Shown in pieces: positions 9,961 to 20,431 of a stretch of DNA of 64,000 bases (positions are counted from its first letter, which is position 1; every line of letters begins with the position of its first letter). The notes beneath the pieces are model-generated. The model worked only from the letters and a program-made list of their open reading frames with translations, had not been told where the DNA came from and searched no databases. This stretch comes from Homalodisca vitripennis (taxonomy: Eukaryota > Arthropoda > Insecta > Hemiptera > Cicadellidae). Location: assembly GCF_021130785.1 (NCBI RefSeq), contig NC_060210.1, positions 189,170,501 through 189,234,500 of the forward strand, given 5' to 3'. The position numbers and the translations under genes are program-made.

Positions 9961-11437
9961 TATTACAATCTGTTCTTAAATAAACAAGTAATTGTGATGT
10001 ATTTTACAAGTTCAAAGTAAACCATATATTGATAAACTAGATATAAATATCATATATGGTTGAACTGTTCCCATGAAATAAGAAAAACGATGGTTGATTA
10101 GTTTAGTACCCAGTAGTTAAAACTACAAAAAAAATCCGAAGTGAATTAAAATGATAACACACAACTTTTGAAAGCGGAAACAATTTAAGAAGTCAGATTT
10201 TCAATCTTTACGTACGAGTAGGCCTACTAATGTTCAGCAAATGAGGAGCTGGGTGGAATAAGGGCATTTGTGCCAATCGTTAGTTTTAAGAAAAATGAGA
10301 CTGAAAGTTGGACATCAGTTGAAATTATGTTTTAAACTGTTGTGGATTTAATAATCCTCTCCAGAAATCTTAATTGACTGTTCATGAATCATTTTATTCA
10401 AAGTTTCGCTGCTTTGAATGTATATTAATTTCAACAATAATGGAAATATTATGTAGTAAAAGTGCCCTTTTTTCATACAATGTGGTAAAAATAACGAAAA
10501 CTTTTGATAACTGTGAACTAAACACTGTTATTAAAGGTGCTGGCTTAAAAAGAAATAATAATAAACATGCCTTTAATTTTGCTCTCTTTTACGTGTACAT
10601 CACTACATTTTAGAAGAAAAAAGAGCAGAGAATTTTTTTACAACACGGAAGGAAATTGGACCTACCAATCCATAGCCATGATAAACAGTTACAATGTATC
10701 TTATGTATTTTATGTAACAGTATTGTTAAATTTTCCATACGGCCTTTACTGTTACATTTTTTTTAAATATGAATGTTTCAGCATGTTTGCCCAGTATTTT
10801 TTAATGTCTCTTGCGGGAATAAGTTGAAATGGACTGGGTTGTATGAAGACACTCTTCAAGCATTTGTACATATTCCTCACCTGTTTAACTTGTTCCCCTC
10901 TTTTTCATTTTGATGAGTACACTCCGAAATTTCTATCACACATACAGTAAGAATATCCTCTTACTAGGTATATGTGTTCTATTTCAACAGCTAATACTGT
11001 TGACAACCAAGCCACAAATTTTGTAACTTTAACACTTTAATTTTGAGCTCCAGTAGCATAAGAGAAAAGAATGATTTTTTCTTGTCAATGGATTGATCTC
11101 TTTACTTATGTAATCATACAACATAGAGCGCTCACTGTCAACAGTTCTCTCTCCTTCGTTCTCCAAATACCAATAAAAAGCACTTAAGTTGTCATTATGG
11201 ATATGGATGTTAAATATGTAAAACTACAGTAGTCTCTTGTAAAATTGTTTTATACATGCTGTTGTTCGGAAACATGTTTTATATAGTCCATAGGTACATT
11301 GTTTACATTCGGAGACTCTTATGAGATAGTAAATCGTATTATTATAAACTAAAGGATTGATCATTGTAGTAGGCTCAAACACAGCTGTCATTAACCAAGC
11401 GTGATGCGCGCGCATATGGCGCAATGTTGTGAAGACA
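9961..11437. other. AT-rich DNA, no gene recognised
   Basis: Short open frames here (for example 10374-10827 on plus) have no recognisable motif and an AT-driven residue composition. I see no supported gene, RNA or bounded repeat. Confidence 0.5.
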
Positions 11438-11465
11438 CCATAGATTACAATATTGTAATCTATGG
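11438..11465. repeat. 28 nt perfect palindrome
   Basis: CCATAGATTACAAT followed immediately by its reverse complement, no loop, centred on AATATT. GAAGACAC flanks it on both sides as a direct repeat, which could be a small duplication at an insertion or repair site. Confidence 0.9.
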
Positions 11466-11869
11466 AAGACACTAGCTTTTGTTTATCAAAATTAAAACAG
11501 ATATCAATATCCTCCTTTTTTAATTGACTTACCGGAATTGTATAGTATGCAAGTTAAATGCAAATACAATATTGTAAAATGATCCAGATCGTGAAGAGCA
11601 AATAAATAGTGTTTAAACGTATTAATCCGGCTTGTATTGGACCAAATGTATTGTTGAATGAAAGGTTTTTACTAATCCGACTCAAAGTGTACGAATGATG
11701 TAGGAGATTACTGAATAGGCTAGAGACAATGCATTACAGGTAGAGAATTAAATCGCAACGAGAGAAACGAACAGTTTGGTAATACGATAAAAGGCTGCGG
11801 TCAAAATACTACTTTAAAACACTTTGGGTCTGAAACAAAGAGGTATAAACAAGGAGGGACTTCACCTCC

Positions 11870-12260
11870 TTGCGAACAGATTGTCACAGGATCGTCGCGC
11901 TGTGTGAGGACGAGTATAATCACAGTTCACAAAACTTAGGTTAGGTTATGTCGGGTCACTTGGCAGCATGGAGAAGGGAGAGCGAAACTGGGAATTTCCC
12001 ACAAATTAAATTTAAACGCGGTTCGAGCGGAACGAAACTGCGCACCTCGTCGTCAAACTCAGCCCAAGAGTGAGCGACTCCCCCACTCACGAGACAAACT
12101 CTGGAGACTAAGACCGAGTGGGCGAATAAACAGACGCTAAGGCCCACACCACGGTAACCCAACTCTGTCTGGGGGGAAGCATTAGATTGCTCCGACCGTT
12201 CTGAGAAAAAAGAGCGATCCCAGATCACACAGAGTCATCTATCCGCACTCAGCAAGCTCC
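11870..12260. other. GC-rich block of unknown nature
   Basis: CpG-rich compared with all flanks. A 90-residue minus-strand frame (11956-12228) has no recognisable domain. It could be a promoter, an LTR or a 5' leader of an element; termini were not found. Confidence 0.35.
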
Positions 12261-12295
12261 AATGTAATTCATTGAAAGTTATATAAAACTAAAAT

Positions 12296-12541
12296 TACAT
12301 AAAGTAAAGATGACTTATTTTACCGAAGGCGAAGTCAGGGGTAAGAAGCCCTCTCTAACACTTAACCTGGAGACCAACGGCTTAAAGGTGACTTCCGAAC
12401 CACCACCAATGGCCGGGTAGGCGGACTGCTTGCGAGGATAGCATCGCTCAGCGGTCATCCATCCAAGCAGCAGGCACGCTCAAGGCTGCTTGAACCGGTT
12501 ATCTTGCGATAACCGTTGTATCCGCTAAACTACGCCATTGG
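12296..12541 (-). mobile_element. 5S rRNA-derived SINE, copy 1 (longest)
   Basis: Read on minus: a head starting GCCAATGGCGTAGTTTAGCG, then a hairpin GGTTATC-GCAA-GATAACC (12497-12514), then a 5S-like core at 12451-12492 with GAGCGTG and CTTGGATG.ATGACCGC. The core corresponds to the internal promoter region of 5S rRNA genes (A box, intermediate element, C box). A body of about 150 bp follows, ending in GGTAAAATAAG and a CTTTA-rich tail. 5S-headed SINEs are known as the SINE3 class; this family name is unknown to me. It is the only copy with the complete head. Confidence 0.85.
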
Positions 12542-13060
12542 CAATTAGTTGCTATATGTAACTAAATATTAATGTAATGTTATAAATGTGATACATTACT
12601 TTTAACATTCAAATTTAATAGATTAATTTATTTTATTCAGACACTTTGATTAGTTTATACGCTAACCTCACTTAATGTTAAAAATTAATTGAAATCACCT
12701 TAACGACATCTTAATTTTTATAAAATAAACATGCAATTCCTTTTTAAAACGTAATTAAAATAAAATCTAGTTTTAGAAGTAAAGAATAAAATTAATATAT
12801 AATTTGTAATATAATTAATATATACAAATTAAAAGTAGACACTTGTAAAACATAAACTGTAAGAAATAATTTTTGACTTAAATCAAGAAATTGCGTCTAT
12901 AATTTATTTGTATATCAAATTAGTTATCTACAATGCAGAAATCAAAGTAGTTTTTAAAGATAGACAGTAATAATAACGAATTTGAAACTTATTTTATTCA
13001 ATTTAAAATAAATTAAATCATCAAACATTTTGTATACGTCTTCACCAATTCCTGACTTAA
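12542..13060. other. AT-rich DNA, no gene
   Basis: Very AT-rich with no recognisable feature. Confidence 0.5.
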
Positions 13061-13260
13061 GCGTGTCACAACGGTCTGGCACGATTTGTTTGTTTAACTG
13101 AGATTGTACTTATGCGTTAGGTTAGTTATTCACATGAGAAAGAGATCAGATTACAGATCTCGAAACTTAGTGTTACTGATTTTTGTATCGCTAAACGATG
13201 GAAAATTTCCGGAAATTCTTCCATTGTCAAAAACAAACTTCAAACAAAGAATTAATTTAT
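13060..13260 (+). repeat. Dispersed repeat family X, copy (plus)
   Basis: Contains the family core AGAGATCAGATTACAGATCT then CGAAACTTAGTGTTACTGAT, and a tail with TTCCATTGTCAAAAACAAAC and TTCAAACAAAGAATT. The core has a short dyad (GAGATC and GATCTC). The same blocks recur at about 29.1, 29.8, 37.7, 50.7, 53.6, 54.6 and 56.7 kb. It resembles 3' regions of retroelements such as Penelope-like or CR1-like ones, but no coding part is seen, so the class is open. Confidence 0.75.
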
Positions 13261-13744
13261 AATTAATTGTTATAGGCATGTAAAGGTTTTTATAAAAAAA
13301 ACGTGCACTTAGAGCTTAGCTGTAAGTAGTTAGAGAACCATATTTGCAAAAATATTTACTTATAATACATCGATATTATGGAAGTCATCGTGAAATCAAG
13401 TATTTTATTCTCTTTTAATTCAAAACATTTTTTCTTATTTTTTTAGTATAGTACAAGTACTTGTTAAACAAACCACAACAGTGAATCGTAAACAACCTGG
13501 AAAGTGGATTGTTTTAGGTAAACAATCTATCAGATCAAGAAATAAATGTCTCACAGTGGTGTGGCAATTATTGCACTTACTGGGGTGGAAAACCCGCTTA
13601 GCCCACAACCGAACTGCGAGTTCGTTAACACAGCTCACGTCTTTGTGTCCCTAATTCGTTACATTGCCTGACAAAGGGAACACAAAAGAAATCAACCACA
13701 CATTTGTCCACATATTTTTTACAATTCCACCACTTAATTTTGAG
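13261..13744. other. Leader of the 81 bp array
   Basis: No gene. A block at 13550-13640 (GTGGTGTGGCAATTATTGCA, GGAAAACCCGCTTAGCCCAC) resembles one at 26630-26710, suggesting a small dispersed repeat. Confidence 0.4.
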
Positions 13745-14880
13745 ATGTTTTAAATGTGGCTGCAACTCACACATAGGCAATTCATGTGCTGTAGTAATTC
13801 CTATAATGATTAGAAAGGTCAATAAAACAATTAAATGTGGCTGCAACTCACACACGAGCAATTCATGTACCGTAGTAATTCCTATAATGATTAGAAAGGC
13901 CAATAAAACATTTAAATGTGGCTGGAACTCACACACGAGCAATTCATGTACTGTAGTAATTCCTATAATGATTAGAAAGGTCAATAAAACATTTAAATGT
14001 GGCTGGAACTCACACACGAGCAATTCATGTACTGTAGTAATTCCTATAATGATTAGAAAGGTTAATAAAACATTTAAATGTGGCTGCAACTCACACACGA
14101 GCAATTCATGTACTGTAGTAATTCCTATAATGATTAGAAAAGTCAATAAAACATTTAAATGTGGCTGCAACTCACACACGAGCAATTCATGTACTTTAGT
14201 AATTCCTATAATGATTAGAAAGGTCAATAAAACATTTAAATGTGGCTGGAACTCACACACGAGCAATTCATGTACTATAGTAATTCCTATAATGATTAGA
14301 AAGGTCAATAAAACATTTAAATGTGGCTGGAACTCACACACGAGCAATTCATGTACTATAGTAGTTCCTCTAATGATTAGAAAGGTCAATAAAACATTTA
14401 AATGTGGCTGCAACTCACACACGAGCAATTTCATGTACTGTAGTAATTCGTATAATGATTAGAAAGGTCAATAAAACATTTAAATGCTGCTGCCACTCAC
14501 ACACGAGAATCTCATGTACTATAGTAGTTCCTCTAATAATTAGAAAAGTCAATAAAACATTTAAATGTGGCTGCAACTCACACACGAGAATTTCATGTAC
14601 TGTAGTAATTCGTATAATGATTAGAAAGGTCAATAAAACATTTAAATGCGGCTGCAACTCACACACGAGAATTTCATGTACTGTAGTAATTCGTATAATG
14701 ATTAGAAAGGTCAATAAAACATTTAAATGCGGCTGCCACTCACAGACGAGAAATTCATGTACTGTAGTAGTTTTTCTAACGATTGAAAGGTCAATAAAAC
14801 ACTTAAATGGAGCTGCAACTTACACACGAGAAATTCATGTACCCTGGTAGTTCCTCTAATGATTGAAAAGATCAATACAT
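13745..14880. repeat. 81 bp satellite, about 14 units
   Basis: Unit AAATGTGGCTGCAACTCACA, CACGAGCAATTCATGTACTG, TAGTAATTCCTATAATGATT, AGAAAGGTCAATAAAACATTT. 81 is divisible by 3 and the unit lacks stops in one frame of each strand, so long 27-residue-periodic frames appear on both strands (13704-14462 plus, 13625-14434 minus). A one-base insertion at about 14430 shifts the frame. No signal peptide, splice site or promoter supports coding. Units near 14750-14880 are the most divergent, as at an array edge. Confidence 0.97.
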
Positions 14881-15480
14881 ATTTTAAATTGAGCGTGGTT
14901 AACCTTGTGAAAATTATTTGTAACCAAGGTTGTTTGGTTACAAATATTGTAAAAAACCAACATGCTGAGAAGATGTCGAGAAAGGTATCCAAGTCGTATG
15001 CTTTTTTATCCCAAAATTGTAATTTCATACATAACAGCGCTGGATGATAAGAGTGGTTGTTAATGCACGGCCTGGGAAGTACTATAACGAGGTTAGGAGT
15101 ATTACAACCCTACCAGTGTAGTTGTGCAAGCAGTATTGGTTTTCATCAGAAACTGTAAAGAATAATTACATTGCCGCTTGATTACTGAAAGGAGAAGATA
15201 TAGACGAAACCTGATATATCAAAATACATTGCATTGCTGCGTAGAACATACATACGAACGTTTGAACTCGAATACTGATGTTGAGCCTCCAACAGGAACC
15301 TCTCATTGTGGTTCATCTTTAATATTATTGTAACCTTAAACTACTTAGCCTTCATTTCTATGATGTACAAGTATTTTAATTTTTCATGAATTTTCAGCGT
15401 TATTTTTAAAAGTGACCTTTCACATCATTGGATGACATCGATATTTTTTATCCTCTTAGAATGAAAAGGCACATAAAGAG
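14881..15480. other. Unique spacer between the 81 bp and 68 bp arrays
   Basis: No gene or known repeat recognised. A short inverted pair (GTAACCAAG and CTTGGTTAC-like words) lies around 14920-14945. Confidence 0.4.
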
Positions 15481-16952
15481 TACGTCAGTAGCCTAGTAGC
15501 CACAGAGGAGAACAAACGTGACTAACAAACTATACTGCGACATACAGTTAATGACGTAGCCTAGTAGCTACAGAGGAGGACAAACGTGACTAACAAACTA
15601 TACTGCGACATACACTTAATGACGTAGCCTAGTAGCCACAGAGGAGAACAAACGTGACTAACAAACTATACTGCGACATACAGTTAATGACGTAGCCTAG
15701 TAGCCACAGAGGAGAACAAACGTGACTAACAAACTATACTGCGACATACAGTTAATGACGTAGCCTAGTAGCTACAGAGGAGGACAAACGTGACTAACAA
15801 ACTATACTGCGACATACACTTAATGACGTAGCCTAGTAGCCACAGAGGAGAACAAACGTGACTAACAAACTATACTGCGACATACACTTAATGACGTAGC
15901 CTAGTAGCCACAGAGGAGAACAAACGTGACTAACAAACTATACTGCGACATACAGTTAATGACGTAGCCTAGTAGCCACAGAGGAGAACAAACGTGACTA
16001 ACAAACTATACTGCGACATACAGTTAATGACGTAGCCTAGTAGCTACAGAGGAGGACAAACGTGACTAACAAACTATACTGCGACATACAGTTAATGACG
16101 TAGCCTGGTAGCCACAGAGGAGAACAAACGTGACTAACAAACTATACTGCGACATACAGTTAATGACGTAGCCTAGTAGCTACAGAGGAGGACAAACGTG
16201 ACTAACAAACTATACTGCGACATACAGTTAATGACGTAGCCTAGTAGCCACAGAGGAGAACAAACGTGACTAACAAACTATACTGCGACATACAGTTAAT
16301 GACGTAGCCTAGTAGCCACAGAGGAGGACAAACGTGACTAACAAACTATACTGCGACATACAGTTAATGACGTAGCCTAGTAGCCACAGAGGAGGACAAA
16401 CGTGACTAACAAACTATACTGCGACATACACTTAATGACGTAGCCTAGTAGCCACAGAGGAGAACAAACGTGACTAACAAACTATACTGCGACATACACT
16501 TAATGACGTAGCCTAGTAGCCACAGAGGAAAACAAACGTGACTAACAAACTATACTGCGACATACAGTTAATGACGTAGCCTAGTAGCTACAGAGGAGGA
16601 CAAACGTGACTAACAAACTATACTGCGACATACACTTAATGACGTAGCCTAGTAGCCACAGAGGAGAACAAACGTGACTAACAAACTATACTGCGACATA
16701 CAGTTAATGACGTAGCCTAGTAGCTACAGAGGAGGACAAACGTGACTAACGAACTATACTGCGACATACAGTTAATGACGTAGCCTAGTAGCTACAGAGG
16801 AGAACAAACGTGACTAACAAACTATACTGCGACATACAGTTAATGACGTAGCCTAGTAGCTACAGAGGAGGACAAACGTGACTAACAAACTATACTGCGA
16901 CATACAGTTAATGACGTAGCCTAGTAGCCACAGAGGAGTACAAACGTGACTA
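15481..16952. repeat. 68 bp satellite, left block (about 21.6 units)
   Basis: Unit GACGTAGCCTAGTAGCCACA, GAGGAGAACAAACGTGACTA, ACAAACTATACTGCGACATA, CAGTTAAT. Units are over 95% alike, differing mainly at CCACA/CTACA, GAGAAC/GAGGAC and CAGTT/CACTT. The block stops inside a unit at 16952 where a DNA element is inserted, and resumes at 19397. Confidence 0.97.
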
Positions 16953-19396
16953 TAGGTGAACCGCTAATAAAGAAACCTGCGCAGAAGCAAATATTTGAGC
17001 AGCACAGCGCAGGAGGGGCCCCCTCCGGCGGGGGGAGTGGCGAGTGGGCGGAGCATCTTCTTGTCAGCTGTTTAAATCTTGTATTGCTCGCGCCATATTG
17101 TTTATACTTTAGTTACTTACTTGGACCGTTCAATTCGAACGAGTCAGTCAGGTGAACGAGTGATCCGGATCGGAGTGTTTCAAAAGACCCGTTCACTTTG
17201 AAAGTTTTGTTCAATTTGGCCTGGCAACTGAATAAATTTGATACTTTTTTTTCAAAATCAGGTGAAATGAAAATGGTTTATTTTCTTAAAAATAGTACAA
17301 TAAAACACATAGGCTATACACGTTTTGCAACAAACGTAAGCAAATATATACATTGTCTGAAATCATGTATCAGAGTGTAACAATACGGTACTTATACGTA
17401 GTTAATTATTTCTTATTATAATAAACCTTGCATTAATTCTATTTAATTCAATTAAAATTTGAAATAAGAAGAGTAGTATAACCGGGATGAGCCTACATGG
17501 GCCTAGGACCTGTGCGTAGGCTCTGGTCGTGAATATTGGAACTCAAAACTAATAATAGAACAAATGATTTTATAAGTAAAAAATAGTAGTTTAGTAATTT
17601 TTTATATGATTAATGGTTTTAGAATTTATTTTTAATCCGGCTGGATGGCAATGACAACAGTGACCACGCAGGCAATTGATGAGTCACATTGATAATGATA
17701 CGTAACCGAGTATAAATCTAGTTTTGCTGCACTGTCATATGAAGTATTAGTTATGGTAATTATAGTGAAGGACAGACCGAATAACAATAAATAGCGAGGA
17801 AGGGTTAGAAGTTCAGCGATAACAAGGGACTATAAGTCTATATACTTCTTCGCCATCTAACGATAGTAACCCATCCTTTACGCGTTTTTAAACCAGTAAA
17901 GATTAGGTAATTGCAACACAGAAGCGAAGTTGTAACTCAAACACACGTTACGGTACAAAACTTGAGAAATATAATACAAATTTGTTACGCTGAATGTTTT
18001 TTTTTTTTAATATAGAAACTGTAATGACGACTTGTTGCGAGTACCGTGTGTTATGAGTATAAGTTCTGTGTAGTAGTGTGCGTAATATTATTTTAATGAC
18101 TCAGCCTGGGTATTATGAAAAGTGGTGGTAACTTAATCGATTAAATGTTTAAAATGTGTTGTTATTTATAAAAATAAATTAATTTCAAACAACGCAATGT
18201 GTCTGATGTTTAGTAATTTATTGAAACATTTGTAGTGAAATAATCTTATGATAAATCAAAGGCATATTATTAATCAACCAAGTCCATTGTTCTTAAGTAT
18301 TAACGTTTAAAATATTTAGTAATGCATATAGTAACATACACTTAATTTTTGTTAATCAGTTCTAATAATAATATATATTTACATTTACTAGATTCCTGAA
18401 ACAATACATTTATTGTTATATATCTATCCATTCACTGTAAAATATGTTGTTTCTTCCTCTATCCGAACACTTTTTTGCAAGCAGATCCTTTCGTTCACTT
18501 GGTCATTACATCCAGTCGTTCATTCATTCATTTTGTTCAGTTGTGGCGTGACGACCACACGTAATTTAATTTTAAAAGTTCTCGGGTTCTAATTCGGACA
18601 CGGTGATGGAAACTAGCCCAGGTTGCTGTAATAAAAATTCTCTCCTCGGTTGGCCAAATAAAACAATTTAGTTTATTGCGAAAACAATTTGAATTTTATT
18701 GCATAATTTAGAATCAGTTGAACAATTACAAATTTAGAACGGGAGAGAGAGCGAGAGAGCGATTTCACGCGAGCTTGACGCGTTCAAAACCCTGGCACGA
18801 CTGCGACTCAGAACAACGAACTCCAGGGAGCAGCGTTGTTCCAGACGCTACCTCAGCAAATTCCTGCCTGTTTACCACCCAGTAACTGCGCAGCTACTCT
18901 GGGTATGGAAAATTACCAGGCTTACTGCTGACAGACTCGGACTTACAATTCATGTGCTGAATTAAAGTATATATCTTCTCCACCTGCACTGCTTAACCTA
19001 ATAAGTCTGGCTGCATATATTCATTACTTGTTACTACAATTAAATGTTATGCTGAATAAAAATAAAATATATTACTGATAATTTAATATTTTAAATTGGC
19101 TGATTAAGACCGCATACGATGTTACCGGTCTGGTCTCAGAACTATATGCTGGGGTCGTCACACAGTCAACACGCTCTAGCGGGAAGGCTTAGTAACTCTG
19201 TACTGACCGGTTCAACTGAACAGGTCGCAGCAGTGAACGATACCGACTGAGCCGGATTAGTCAGCTGATTTTATTGTATTGAAATAGAGTGAGCGCCGAG
19301 CAGTGGTGGGGATGCTTGGAGGGGCGGCGGAGGGATATTTACCCCACCCTGCGTGAACTCAAATCAACCAAGGTTTTTTTGTTAGCGGTTTAACTA
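16953..19396. mobile_element. 2.44 kb DNA element inserted in the 68 bp array
   Basis: The satellite unit reads GTGAC-TA up to 16952 and resumes TA-ACAAAC at 19397, so a TA duplication flanks the insert exactly. The ends are imperfect inverted repeats (TAGGTGAACCGCTAATAAAG against TAGTTAAACCGCTAACAAAA). The left interior is GC-rich (around 17005-17060), and both sides contain GTCAGCTG and GTTCA-rich words in inverted positions. No transposase was recognised, so this looks non-autonomous. It contains a solo LTR at 18542-19162. Confidence 0.85.
18542..19162. mobile_element. Solo LTR, 621 bp, target duplication CAGT
   Basis: It begins TGTGGCGTGACGACC and ends GGTCGTCACA, so it has TG...CA termini with inverted complementarity. 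CAGT at 18538-18541 is repeated at 19163-19166. No internal retrotransposon genes are present, so it is a solo LTR left by recombination between two LTRs. Orientation is uncertain. A 4 bp duplication fits Gypsy-type integrases, but class is inferred only. Confidence 0.88.
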
Positions 19397-20190
19397 TAAC
19401 AAACTATACTGCGACATACAGTTAATGACGTAGCCTAGTAGCCACAGAGGAGAACAAACGTGACTAACAAACTATACTGCGACATACACTTAATGACGTA
19501 GCCTAGTAGCCACAGAGGAGGACAAACGTGACTAACAAACTATACTGCGACATGCAGTTAATGACGTAGCCTAAGTAGCTACAAAGGAGGACAAACGTGA
19601 CTAACAAAACTATACTGCGACATACAGTTAATGACGTAGCCTAGTAGCTACAGAGGAGGACAAACGTGACTAACAAACTATACTGCGACATACAGTTAAT
19701 GACGTAGCCTAGTAGCCACAGAGGAGGACAAACGTGACTAACAAACTATACTGCGACATACAGTTAATGACGTAGCCTAGTAGAGACGTAGCCTAGTAGC
19801 CACAGAGGAGAACAAACGTGACTAACAAACTATACTGCGACATACAGTTAATGACGTAGCCTAGTAGCCACAGAGGAGGACAAACGTGACTAACAAACTA
19901 TACTGCGACATGCAGTTAATGACGTAGCCTAGTAGCTACAAAGGAGGACAAACGTGACTAACAAACTATACTGCGACATACAGTTAATGACGTAGCCTAG
20001 TAGCTACAGAGGAGGACAAACGTGACTAACAAACTATACTGCGACATACAGTTAATGACGTAGAGTAGTAGCCACAGAGGAGAACAATCGTGACTAACAA
20101 ACTATACTGCGACATACAGTTAATGACGTAGCCTATTAGCCACAGAGGAGGACAAACGTGACTAACAAACTATACTGCGACATACAGTTA
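19397..20190. repeat. 68 bp satellite, right block (about 11.7 units)
   Basis: Same unit as 15481-16952, continuing the unit interrupted by the insert. It shows more disorder than the left block: an extra A in CCTAAGTAG (around 19572), an extra A in CAAAACTATA (around 19607), a partial restart GTAGAGACGTAG at about 19783, and ACGTAGAGTAG at about 20060. Confidence 0.97.
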
Positions 20191-20431
20191 ACCTAGAAAA
20201 CCGTTGATTACTGTGATCCTGTTGATTCTTCGTGACAACTACAAGGTTTTATAGCTGGGAAACAATTGTCACGGGTATATTGTTCACTGAATGATAATTC
20301 CATTATAGTATCTTTTAAGAGCGGAGTTAGATGTGTTGAGGTCATACAGTTTCGTACAGGTAACTGTACTACTCCTACTATGCTACTCCATTAGTCTGAA
20401 ATAATGAACGAACAAACGAAACGTTGATGTG
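20191..20431. other. Short unique spacer between the 68 bp and 161 bp arrays
   Basis: About 240 bp with no gene recognised. Confidence 0.5.

Noticed and set aside
10374..10827. Two plus-strand frames of about 80 residues
   Set aside because: AT-rich composition, no motif, no splice or promoter context.
11956..12228. 90-residue minus-strand frame in a GC-rich block
   Set aside because: No recognised domain; length expected by chance in GC-rich DNA.
12451..12492. Genuine 5S rRNA gene
   Set aside because: Only about 41 nt resemble 5S; the 5' and 3' thirds are absent and the body is shared with two other dispersed copies.
13625..14850. Long repeat-protein frames on both strands
   Set aside because: Both arise from a stop-free 81 bp monomer; opposite-strand frames of equal quality argue against real coding. 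Kept only as a finding to test.
15481..20190. CRISPR-like regular repeats
   Set aside because: Units are directly contiguous 68 bp copies with no unique spacers and no cas-like genes; eukaryotic satellite.
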